From: Hemicentrotus pulcherrimus
Lineage: Eukaryota > Echinodermata > Echinoidea > Camarodonta > Strongylocentrotidae
NCBI GenBank assembly: GCA_003118195.1
Contig: BEXV01000694.1
Location: 41,351 to 71,173 of the forward strand
DNA: 29,823 bases
Direction: 5' to 3'
Within the stretch, counting starts at the first letter, position 1. The number at the start of each line of letters is the position of its first letter. The notes under the pieces are model-generated. The model worked only from the letters and a program-made list of their open reading frames with translations. It was not told the DNA's origin and did no database searches. A program made the translations under genes and the position numbers. Positions 1 to 11,100 of this stretch are shown here, in pieces.

Positions 1-915
1 CTCTCTCTCTCTCTCATAAAGGGATATATTGAACTAATAGCTTCAATTAGAACATCTTGATTATGGCAGGATTTCCTTATAGGCCCCCTGTAGGCCTATT
101 TCTTCCACTATTGACTCCATCATGAATATGATGATCTATTATTTATAACACATTTTATCCATTATGCTTCTTTGTATACCTGTATATCCCTATAGTGGTT
201 TTCCTTTCGTATATCTCGTGTATATTTGTTCATGATCAGATTCTTAAACCTCTCAATGCACCAGTCAAATTTGGGAAATGATATTCCCTGTAGTGGTAAT
301 ATTTCAGCATGTGCATATTGTTGCCCCTTTTAATAATGAGGGTTGATATCGTTGAGCTGATACCGGTGTACTTCATACACGTTTCAGGGAGAAAAGGTCA
401 GGGCCCAGGGGAAAAAGAAAGAAATATTTAACACTATCATAACAGTGGCAGCATTTCATGTTCTGCCAATTAACTCCATGGTCTGTCCATCTTGGCCCCC
501 TTCTCCTCCGTTCTAAGGGGCAGATTTTTTTCTTCTGTCCTTTTCCATTTTCCACTAGGTTTACGGGGTGGTGAAACATTTTGATTTTGAAATTGTCAAA
601 GTAGTATGGATGGTCTGAACACAATGTTTTCCTTTAATAATTTATCCAGATGTTTTCAAGACAGGCCTATACTATTTACTAGGCCCTTATATATGCTATG
701 AGCATGATGTTCGCGAGCCAGTATCCGATTCAGTAGCCGAATGAGAGAGAAAGAAAGAAATTAAAAGAAAAATCTTTGTTGTTGTTGTTGTTGTTTAATC
801 ATTCGGATTTTCATGTACAACTTTTTGAAGAGGAACATAATTTTTCTTTCCGTATGAACATAGAGTCAAGTACATTACCTCATACATTATAAACGCGGAC
901 ATATTTAAAAAATAT
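1..915. other. Intergenic, no gene seen
   Basis: The stretch contains a (CT)n run at 1-14 and a (GTT)n run near 778-796. Short open frames, such as one at 373-624 on the - strand, have no recognisable motif or coding character. Confidence 0.6.
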
Positions 916-1785
916 TTTTCATAAGTATCCAAACTAATATATTACATATTCAATCAATACAAATTGTGGTACAATTCTACAATTTGGGAGGAAAATAAAA
1001 TACATGTAGAAAAAAAGAGTAAAAGGATGACGCACTGACGGTAATACTTCATGTTTATATTTTTGGATACAAGAATATAAAAAGGAACAATACCCAAACC
1101 ACCCCGCCCCTGACTAGGCTTATTACGCAATGACCCACGTGTAATGTTTTGTTTATGTTTTAAGCGCCCTCCCCGATGACCGAATTACATGTCCAATAGA
1201 ATTTTACGTCAGAAATGCGTGTTGGCCACATGACATGAAACGGACCAATCAGAAAAAGCGTCTTTTATTAGCAGCGGCTAGCAGACTGATTCTGAGACTA
1301 CGTGAGATGTCGGAATGCTGTAAACTTTAGTGATTGTGGAGAACTTTGTCCGGTTTTCTCCGTATGTAAGCTACAATATAGTATGTGTATAGCTTTAAAA
1401 TACTTTGATTCAGGATTTGTAAACAAATAAAAGGAATAGATCGTTAAAATCGGTTTCCAATCTTTGTTCTAACCGCGACAAGGCTGCAGTATAATTGGGC
1501 CATTTGCAAGTGCATGCAGCGCAGTGTTCGCCCGGTTGCGCGATTGCGAGCAGCGCATCGCCATCGGTTTACGTTACACTGCACTACACTAGTACAGTCT
1601 ACATTGTACATAATTTGACCCGTAACTGAGTGGAGATACATGTACCCTAGAATCTACTACTAGCTAGACTAAGTTAAGTACTAGATCTATTATTACTAAA
1701 GCATACCCAAAATGAAGTAAATATTCAGCAAATGTCCAAGTAAAGCGAGGTCATAAATTAAAAGTCGATAGAAAGATCTAGATTT
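916..1785. repeat. Copy 1 of an 871 bp duplication (promoter segment)
   Basis: This copy is nearly identical to 1787-2656. It ends exactly at a single N at 1786, and copy 2 starts immediately after it. The clearest difference is at 1379-1380 (ta against ag at 2250-2251). Two overlapping contig ends or two haplotypes joined by an N would produce this. Confidence 0.9.
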
Positions 1786-1989
1786 NTTTTCATAAGTATC
1801 CAAACTAATATATTACATATTCAATCAATACAAATTGTGGTACAATTCTACAATTTGGGAGGAAAATAAAATACATGTAGAAAAAAAGAGTAAAAGGATG
1901 ACGCACTGACGGTAATACTTCATGTTTATATTTTTGGATACAAGAATATAAAAAGGAACAATACCCAAACCACCCCGCCCCTGACTAGG

Positions 1990-2200
1990 CTTATTACGCA
2001 ATGACCCACGTGTAATGTTTTGTTTATGTTTTAAGCGCCCTCCCCGATGACCGAATTACATGTCCAATAGAATTTTACGTCAGAAATGCGTGTTGGCCAC
2101 ATGACATGAAACGGACCAATCAGAAAAAGCGTCTTTTATTAGCAGCGGCTAGCAGACTGATTCTGAGACTACGTGAGATGTCGGAATGCTGTAAACTTTA
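1990..2200 (+). promoter_or_regulatory. Candidate CCAAT-box promoter
   Basis: The stretch is richer in CpG than its surroundings. It carries a CACGTG E-box near 2007, an ACGTCA CRE-like half site near 2076 and GGACCAATCAG, a full NF-Y type CCAAT box with CCAAT at 2116-2120. There is no clear TATA box. The same sites occur 871 bp upstream in the duplicated copy. The orientation is inferred from the gene downstream. Confidence 0.4.
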
Positions 2201-2251
2201 GTGATTGTGGAGAACTTTGTCCGGTTTTCTCCGTATGTAAGCTACAATAAG
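2150..2251 (+). other. Candidate non-coding first exon of the C2orf42-like gene
   Basis: The segment downstream of a CCAAT box ends AATAAG then GTATGT, a near-ideal donor at 2252. The coding exon at 4312 requires an upstream exon. The 5' limit is a guess. A second possible donor, CCGTATGTAAG, lies about 20 bp earlier. The extra copy of this segment at 1279-1380 has a weaker donor context (ATA before GTATGT). No transcript evidence is available. Confidence 0.4.
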
Positions 2252-2785
2252 GTATGTGTATAGCTTTAAAATACTTTGATTCAGGATTTGTAAACAAATA
2301 AAAGGAATAGATCGTTAAAATCGGTTTCCAATCTTTGTTCTAACCGCGACAAGGCTGCAGTATAATTGGGCCATTTGCAAGTGCATGCAGCGCAGTGTTC
2401 GCCCGGTTGCGCGATTGCGAGCAGCGCATCGCCATCGGTTTACGTTACACTGCACTACACTAGTACAGTCTACATTGTACATAATTTGACCCGTAACTGA
2501 GTGGAGATACATGTACCCTAGAATCTACTACTAGCTAGACTAAGTTAAGTACTAGATCTATTATTACTAAAGCATACCCAAAATGAAGTAAATATTCAGC
2601 AAATGTCCAAGTAAAGCGAGGTCATAAATTAAAAGTCGATAGAAAGATCTAGATTTTAGACTAGATCTAGATCTAGAGTCTAAGTCACTAGAACTAGAAG
2701 TTTGTTACCTTTTTTTGTGTCAATTTTCTTATCTTTTTTGGAATATTTTTCCTAAAAACAAAGGCTTAGCCTTCTACACTATAAT

Positions 2786-3241
2786 CAGTAGGGGCGGTAG
2801 TCCGAGAATAAGGATTGTCTTCTTAAACGAAGATCGCCCTCAAAAACAAGGATTATCTGCAAAAAAGCAGATAGATCTAGACCTATGATCCTTATTTTTT
2901 GATCGGCATGCACATTGGCGATGCAAAAAACAGATTCTGTGATGATTTTCTATTTTACATTGACTTTGTACAAAGACCTTAACATTATGAGCAATAAATC
3001 CTTGGGAAGACAGACAAGCCATAAAAGAAGACGGTCAATTACAGTTATTTTCCCTTGGGGAATCCAAATTTGGCATTGCCAGCAGGCAGTTCGGTAACCC
3101 GAAACCCGCAGAGTGCGGATGAAAAGATATGTCTGCGAAAATGCAGACGATCCTTGTTTATGAGGACGCATTTTGGAGGCTTTTATGAGGATATCCTCGT
3201 TTATGAGGACGATCCTCATTCTCGGACCAGCACCCCTACTG
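2786..3241. mobile_element. Non-autonomous DNA transposon with 5 bp duplication
   Basis: The 456 bp element begins CAGTAGGGG and ends CCCCTACTG. The inverted repeats of about 36 bp share TCCGAGAAT and AGGAT. Both sides carry ATAAT (2781-2785 and 3242-3246), a good target-site duplication. The inner ends repeat GAGGA several times. There is no transposase. The superfamily is unclear: CAG...CTG ends recall hAT, but that family makes 8 bp duplications. Confidence 0.8.
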
Positions 3242-3246
3242 ATAAT

Positions 3247-4060
3247 ATGCACTCTGTCACGGGATTCACGGCAAACTGAAGCGCAATACAATTACATACC
3301 GTCCCGAATGTCGGGTGCGGGGGCGCGTGTGTGTTAAGTTAGCGACTGTAATCTTAGTTTACGGTCAGGAAATTCAAGAAATTATGGGTCAGAATACAAC
3401 TCTGTGTTGAAAATCTTGCAGCCATATTTTAAACTGGCATGTGTCACTGCGCACGAAAGACGTCGATGTCATTCGTGAGCAGTAACAGTTAAAAGGCAAA
3501 GTACATATTTCAGTTTTTGCTATTTGTTTACAACAACGAGGAGTGTAATATTGCAGCCAAAGTGGAAATAAGTGGAAATATGAAGACATAAAGAGTGAAA
3601 AATACTTGTAGCTTCTCATTTAACTTGGTGCGGCCAAACAGACACATTCCCTCCCTTTCTATCCTATACAAGCTACTTACGTTCAGTCTCTTATATGTAG
3701 AGGCAGTCAGTGGAGCCAGACGTAATATCAGCGGAACAACCGTCAATATCAGAGACTGAAGCTTTAGGTCTGGGTTCTATTTGCCTCTGTGTGCATGGAC
3801 GTTCAATCACTGCTATTATTGAGTGTGTGTGCCAATAAAAGGGGCAGATAAAATAAATCTCATATTTCTCAAGAAATTGATTCAGCATGTTTGATGTGTA
3901 GTGTGCATGAAAATGCCCAAGTTGGCCAAGAAGAGAAAATGCTGTATGCTTTCTTTTATGATGCAAAATAAGTACGGGTTGGGTTTGACAAATAAACATG
4001 CCCCTGAAAATCACTTACCCATGCACCCATGCTTCTGAGGAGGTTATCTCAAAATCCTCA
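3247..4060. other. Intron 1 sequence, no gene seen
   Basis: The open frames at 3389-3619, 3528-3746 and 3691-4014 on the - strand overlap each other and show no family motifs. The stretch probably lies in the intron between the non-coding first exon and the first coding exon. Confidence 0.5.
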
Positions 4061-4148
4061 TAAGTTTAAGTTTGTGTACATCCCATAGAAACGCATGTCA
4101 ATACAACAACACATCATTCTATGGGATGTCATGGAAGTTAAACTTAAG
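4061..4148. repeat. Hairpin-forming inverted repeat (small MITE)
   Basis: The arms of about 30 bp, around TTTAAGTTTGTGTACATCCCATAG and its imperfect reverse complement ending GTTAAACTTAAG, enclose a loop of about 27 bp. It sits in intron 1, 160 bp before the first coding exon. Confidence 0.7.
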
Positions 4149-4167
4149 GCGATTTCGACTCAAGAAA

Positions 4168-4285
4168 CACCCATTACTCAGCTATTTTACATTTTGTATC
4201 ATAATATAATTTATCTTTGGTATTTAACTGTCAGTGTGAGTTTGGTTGAATCTGTTTCTCTATTCCATCATTACCAGAACTTTAA
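4168..4285 (+). mobile_element. End fragment of the 11263/14083 repeat family
   Basis: The fragment aligns by eye with 11517-11655: both share ATTACTCAGCTA, a stretch reading CAGTGT.AGTTT and ATTACCAGAACT near the end. It stops about 25 bp before the splice acceptor of the first coding exon. Confidence 0.55.
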
Positions 4286-4311
4286 TGGTTTGTCTTTTTA
4301 TTTTCATTCAG

Positions 4312-5159
4312 GTATGCCATGATGAATAGTGCACTAAAGGTATCAACCACTCCTGACGCAAAGGCCCTTTTCAAGGACCTTGGCCGACCCACACTAAGAG
4401 GTGTCAGGAAGTGTCCCAATTGCGGAATCTACAATGGCATACGTGGCCTAAGCTGCAAGAACAAAGATTGTAACATGGTCCTGAGGGGTAAGGGCAGGAA
4501 AGGGAACCAGAGTGCTGATGCGATCAGGATCATCACTGGTTCCTCGGCCATGGTCTATTCTGTGCGATTGCGTGATAGGGGACCTGATTACAGGGGGTTC
4601 GTGGAGCTACCGCTTAGTGAAGAGATCATCCTTCAGGGACCTGATGCGGAGACAATGACCCTTGTGGATGTACCTCATTGCTACATTGGATCTTGTCAAA
4701 AGTCGTTGGCAACGGAGGGTAACCAGACAACATGCCCCCACATCGAACTCGCTCAGAAATGCACCACGGAAGCACAGCCACTCACCCTGAAGAATTCGGT
4801 CCTCAATAGCTTACCGGTCTCCAACGAAATGAAGCAAGCAATCTGGCTTCTTGCCACCGAGACCACAGGTCCTCTCGTGCAGCGTGTATCAAAGAACATC
4901 ATGGTCGTCAAGTGTAAGGCGCAACAGACACCTCAACTAGGTTTCCTGCATTTCTCCTTCTCGGAGTCGCCAAAGAAGAAGGGCTCGGTGGAACATCGGT
5001 TTCATTGCTCATGCAGACAGTTCAAGAATTTCAAGCATTCAACTGAAGACAGCAAGAAGAAATGTGTCCATTTTTATGCCTGTATCTGTGCATTTGCAAG
5101 TGAGGATGCACTCACCAAGGAATTCAAATATTTCATCAGTATGGATGAGGCTAGAGATG
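4312..5159 (+). CDS. C2orf42: C2orf42-like exon 2 (first coding exon)
   Basis: The acceptor AG is at 4310-4311 after a T-rich tract, and the donor GTAAGA begins at 5160. The first ATG is at 4319, seven bases into the exon; a second ATG follows directly. Because a good acceptor precedes the ATG so closely, at least one non-coding 5' exon must lie upstream. The exon encodes 280 codons plus one base, with both zinc motifs. The frame stays open into the intron for 17 codons, so ORF length alone overstates the exon. Confidence 0.95.
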
Positions 5160-8100
5160 GTAAGAATAAATCTGTCCATTCCAAAAGCATTGTAAACTAC
5201 TTATTGCGCTAAAAGAGCTAATGTAGTTATGAATTTAAGATGAATTTATATGTAAACTTCAGATGAGTTTAAGATCTGAGAAAAAAAATGTATAAAGTTT
5301 TTGATAAGACTCTATGAAGATAACAATATCATTCAACAATTCATCAGAAAGAATTTTGATAACTGGGTCAGTAAATATTTAATTCTTAAAAAACAATGGC
5401 CTGACTTTGAATTGATGTTTATCTTGTTTGCATTTTTCTGTCACAGAAGTCCCAGACCCATCGCAAGGTTCTGTACAGATAACCATTATCGATGGTCAGT
5501 TGACTACTACATCGCCAGAGACAGTTTCCATGGCAATCACAATGCCTGGTCTACAGAGTAAAAAGAGGAGAAAAGATGACACACTAGGTGAGGGTTAGGC
5601 ACTCATTTTTTTGTTAATAAGAGTTACTTGTATGGAAAACTAGAGATCAGTATCTTACCTGAGCGTGCAAGTGCACCAATTTGGGTTTGATTCCAGAACC
5701 ATCTGATCCTGAGACCTCTGTTTTGGTGTGTCTCATTGTTCGGATGTACATGTATGGATATTATCGCCCAAAGGAAAAATCTTTGCATTAGAAATTCGCT
5801 TGTAAGTAATCAGGATATTACTGGCTATCATACATGTAGGTATTGCATTAAATTGGTAATAATCATTTTTGTATATTGAGATGAAATAATGTGCAACTGT
5901 GTTTCAATCACTGAGTATGATTCTATCCTTGGTAAAACAAATAAACCAAATGAATAAAACGGGATAAGTATAAAATCACTCACATGCAAATGCTCAGACC
6001 ATAAAAAAAAAACATCATCTTCTCGAGGCACTTCACAAGCCTGGTCCAGTACATTGTAAGTGATGCATAGCCAGGCCTTGGCGTTGAAATTCTCTAGGTC
6101 TTTCGGGGACAGTTTTTTTCTTCTTCCTTATATGGGTTCATACAAGGAGCCGACACATCGAGATCCCTATCGGGTCTCTCTCGCCTGCGTATGATTTTAC
6201 CACACTACACAACAACTATTTATTTAGACGAAAAAGCCGTAGATTAAAGACTTGTAATAATTGAATCATCTGCAAATCTCTGAGTGTATTTAAAGCCCCC
6301 CACTGCACTACTTATAGCTACTTGCACCCTCTTTAATATAGCAAACAATGCCTAATCGGTGCCTGTTGGTCCCCAATGATCCCCCTCTTTTAATGCTTAT
6401 TGAGAGCTGATTTGATGAGATAACCACCTGTTAGTGACCTTGCAGGGAGGTCTAATTCCCCTGGCCAAACTAGTGCAGACAGGCCTTAATGTTTGTTTGA
6501 TTTTGCAAAACATTTGTATTCTACACCCCAGCCCAGGCCAGCAGTGCTCTCCTAACCCTCCAAGAGGGCGCTACATCACCTGTCAAGAAGACAGCCCCAT
6601 CTAGGAGAAGTGGTGGGACTGCGCCAGACCAAGAGCAGTCCTTCAACAAAGGGGTACCCCAGCCCCTTGTAGAAGCACTCGTAGAAGGACCCACTGTCTC
6701 CTTTAATCACTGGCTGGGTAGCGTGACAGAGAGGATCAACCAAACCATGCATTATCAATTTGAAGGTAGGAGCATGGGAAGGAATGAAAAGAAATGGCAC
6801 TCACAAATGATAGAGTCCACCTAAATCAAGATTCCATTACAACATATCTCAAACATTGTTTATAAATATGTACTGCATGTATTTGTTATATTTAATCATT
6901 ATGGAGAATTTGAAGATTTTTTATATTTTATATTTATCTTGTGAAACTTTTACCTACATGTACGATGGCAGCAGGCTTCGTCAGACCACTAGCAGTATTG
7001 ACTAACCCTATGTAGGGGAATGACAGAATGGGAATGTATTGGGCAGATCATTTGTATTAGTCGTTATAAATCACGATTCATCACATGTTTTGATTCTTTA
7101 ATCTACTGCTTGTCTTTTTACTGCCAGTCCTCCGACAATTCCTGCCACCATCTTTAAGCAGAAATATCACCCAGTATTTTGAACAGACAAATAAAAACCA
7201 ATTTGTTCTAAACAGCTCATTAGATGATTTTTACTATGTTCTGAGAAAATATGTCACTTTGAAATAGTTTTTAATAGTAACCTTCATAACTATAACCCTT
7301 GCTCTCTATTGGAAATAATTCACAAAAGAAAGTTTTGTTGGTGAGATCTAACACCTTTTACTTTTCATTCCTCTTTATCCTCTTCTATAGGGACCCCTGA
7401 GCCTCTGGTGTTCCACATACCACAGGTGTTCTTTGACATACTCCAGCAGCGTATATCCTCAGGCTCCCGCAAGAAGAGACTGCCTAACTCTACCGTAGCG
7501 TTCATCCGTAAAGATGCCCTCCCGCTAGGGACATTCACCAAGTACACCTGGCAGCTGACGAGCATTATTCAAGTCAAGCAGATCTTTGACACAGCTGAGG
7601 TTAGTCTCATGGCTAATTTTCTTCTTTTGTCCCCTTTGTTGAAAATGTATACGGTATTTGTTCAAAAAGAAAACAATTGTGTGTCACAACACAAAGTGGA
7701 TTCATGCATAATTTTACAATCAAAATGATTAAAAAAATAACAAGAATCATACTTGTATGTTCTAAAGATCATATATATTAAGAGTGATGGTTGAAAATTA
7801 CATTAAATAGTTTATCATATGTAGAAGCGAAAGAAAGAAAATATTACATACAAAGTATGCTTAGTCCTTAGTCAATAATAACATAATTTTATCAAAAATA
7901 TACTACAAAAGGAACAGACAGAGGGCTAATTTGTTTAAAACCTATACATGTAAGAAATCTTGTATACCTGGTAGCTTTACATGATTGCAGATGTTAGAAT
8001 TAAATGTGTAAGTTCCTTAACATAAAGATGTTGCATACAAGCTATTTGGATCATGTTTTAATCAATAAATTCAAAGATTTGTGTATTATTTGAAACCCTG

Positions 8101-11100
8101 CTATATTTCTACAGTTTGATATTTGGTTTGAATTCATTAATATTTCAGACTGGAATTATGATAATCTTCTTAAATATTCAGATGAACCAACATGTATCTA
8201 ATATTCACTTTTGTAGTCACATTCATAATTTCAAAGGATATAGTCTTTGTTTTGTGTATGTGATGTAAACTTGATACAAAACCAGAATAGTTTACGTGTA
8301 GCTGTAGGTGTATTTTTTGTCTAATCCCTTTGTTAACATCCTTGCATTACCATGCATCTGGCTGGAATGCTCCCCAGGTATTGGAGAATGTGCCCGATGA
8401 CCAGGGTAACAATGTTTCTGCAAAGCTCTTAGAGACATCATTGATGTATAAAGCGCTATATAAAAGTGGAACATTATTATTATCTTTTAGATGCCCATGG
8501 AGGTGACAAGAAGCTTTGTAGAGAACAAGGATGGGACGTTCTCTCGCTACGTTTCGCCCAAGGTGGATGTAGAGCATGTAGGAGAAGCTTACAGGAGAGC
8601 AGCAGGACAGATTCCCATCAAGCCCTTTGAACTTAAAACTTTCCTCAAAATTGGTAAGTTACCTTCTACCTCACACTTAGCTAAAATATTTATATACAGT
8701 GCACCCCAGAAAAAATGAAACAGAATTATCAATGTTTTTATCAAACCGTAATTAACGTTGTATAAATCGCACCTTTTTGCCGCCGAAAAAATGTCAAAGT
8801 CGGGGGTGCGGTTTATACACGTTGCACTCAAAAACAAAACAAAAAGTAAGTCAAAACCAGCACAAATTTGAACATATGGGACTACGAACGGTACAGGACA
8901 TTTCCACATATTTTACTGACAATTTTATATTGCATTGTTGACATGAAGACGAAAATAATCTTCTAAAAACAACATATGCCGATAGATCTTGATCTAAGTT
9001 CGTGCCAAAACATTGCTAAAGTAAAAGAATGGGCCGTCTAATGACCTGCCGCGAAGGATCCAGCACGCGAAGTCCCCATTTGAATCCATTTCAATGTATA
9101 CACTACAAAAAACTACTGGGTATGGCATCGGTGCGCGAAGGCTGAAAAAGAGGGGTGCAGTTAATACACAAGGACGGTTAATACAACATTAATTACGGTA
9201 ACTTAATCACAATTATAATTGATAAATAACACATGTTTGGAAAGCTTAGATCCTCCTCTTCCATTTGATGCCATTTATATGATGCATATTTCACGCATGA
9301 GCAATTAAAATGAATATGAAGAGGGGAAACCAAAAATTCATTTGGCGGCTGGTATCTGAATTTCAAAGAGAAAATCACATTTCTGGAAAGTTGAGTTTCT
9401 GTACTTTCATATGACACCTCAATCAGGAAAAATGAGCAAGGAATAACAAAGTTCTGTTTGTTTAAAGTAGTGCTTGCATTTCCTTATTTTTATTAAATGA
9501 ATTCGGTTTCACTGGCTGTCTGCTGTAGCAACAAACAGAATTAACAAAAGACTTAACTCCGTTTCGTTGACAATGAGCCATAGACGACAGACTTAATGCA
9601 TGGCTGATTGTCAACATAATTTTGAAAGTATACATTCCTATTCCATGAAACTTAAACCTAGGGGTTATCAAGTATCAACAATCATATGATTAGACTTTTA
9701 GGTGACAAAGTCAAGGTCAAATGTAATTTAAGGTCTGCAGACTTAGACTTTCTTGTCGTATCAACATCAAGATTTTGAATTTTTTAGCATAATTTCAAAA
9801 GCGTGTGTTCAAATTCCATGTAACTTGTACACAAGGGTTATCAAGTATCACAAATCATATGGCGCAAATTCTAGGTCACAAAGTCCAGGTCAAAGATCAT
9901 TTTAGGTCAGTAGACTTGAATTATGTTTTCACAACTTAATATAAGAATTAGTAAATCAATTTTTATTGTTTATTCATATTCCATTAAAGGTACTATGTCC
10001 CTTTTGCAGCCAACCTCAAATGCTGTAGAACTTTGCATTAATTATGAATATGCCATGTATGTCCTATCTGTGAAATTTAAACGTTAGCAGTGTCCTCATA
10101 TTCAAATTATGCAAGGAAACCCGTGAACTTGCTAGACTTCACTGTCAGACACTATTGAGTGACTGACTGGCTTTTTTTCTTCTTTGGTAATAACATACAT
10201 GAAAAGACTTGTATAGGGTACATGAGCATTTGTTTACATCAATAACCCACTTCTTGTGATGGTCAAGATAAAACTGATTGAATCTTTGCGCAGCATAAGA
10301 CGCATGACCATTTGGTACAATCGACTGAAAATCAAGACTATTACTTTTGGGCTCTATAGCCCTAAAGTCGATTTGACAGCTAATAGTCGTTATTTTCCCA
10401 CTTGAAGACATTTGCAAGCCCCACCTTTTTTAGGGAAGTTCTAAATTAGTATTATCTTTCAAATGCAGTTGGAATTTAACTTTTTCATTTTTTTGGCCTG
10501 CAAATGGGACATAGTACCTTTAAAGTTATCAATCTTGGTACAAATTATAGTAAATAATTGTTCAGATGATTCTTAGCCAATATTTACTTCAAATGCTGAT
10601 TATATTCAGAGGTTTTCATTTTTTTTTTTTTTTTTTTTTGGGGGGGGGGGGGGGCCTGCTAATGGGGGCTGCAATCTACAAGCCCCGCTTTTCAGCAGTC
10701 CCCTCCATGACCAACCTGTTTTATATGCCTATTGTACACTGTAGACCAATTACAAATATATTGTTCAGTTTCGTTGTTTTACTATGTACAATGCAATCAC
10801 ATGTACTTTATTTATTTTGTTGGAAATGGAAATAGACGAAATGAAATGAAATGAAATGGGCCACCCTGCCTATAAATAATGTTCCAACTTCCAACCTCCA
10901 TTTTTCATCATAGCGAATTGGGTAATACAGGCCAGACCGCTGAGGGCGTTTCCCTTGTTTCTTTTTCTACTGATTGCTAGAGTCTTTAAAGGGATTGGGT
11001 ATCTTTGCCTGAGATTCTAAACAAAATCCTGGATTTAGCTCATGCTACAATCATAATTATAAATCATTACTGAGCAGGCTCAGGCCAAATTGAAAATATT

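Larger units (their letters stand above)
1787..2656. repeat. Copy 2 of the 871 bp duplication
   Basis: This copy is offset by 871 bases from copy 1 and contains the better splice donor at 2252. It runs on into unique sequence at 2657, whereas copy 1 stops at the N, so this is the copy physically continuous with the gene. Confidence 0.9.

Noticed and set aside
1444..1641. 65-residue open frame repeated exactly at 2315-2512 on the - strand
   Set aside because: It recurs only because the DNA segment is duplicated around an N. There is no family motif, and the frame lies in the promoter or first-intron region of the gene on the other strand.
4095..4322. 75-residue open frame before the C2orf42-like start
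   Set aside because: It covers repeat sequence and the polypyrimidine tract, and ends in another frame at the acceptor.
5301..5561. 86-residue + strand open frame
   Set aside because: It overlaps exon 3 (5447-5587) in a different frame. Only the exon frame matches the family.
8292..8577. Antisense frames across exon 6
   Set aside because: They are shadows of the SINE tail and exon 6 on the other strand.
10566..10835. 89-residue frame with Phe and Gly runs
   Set aside because: It is created by the T21-G15 tract.
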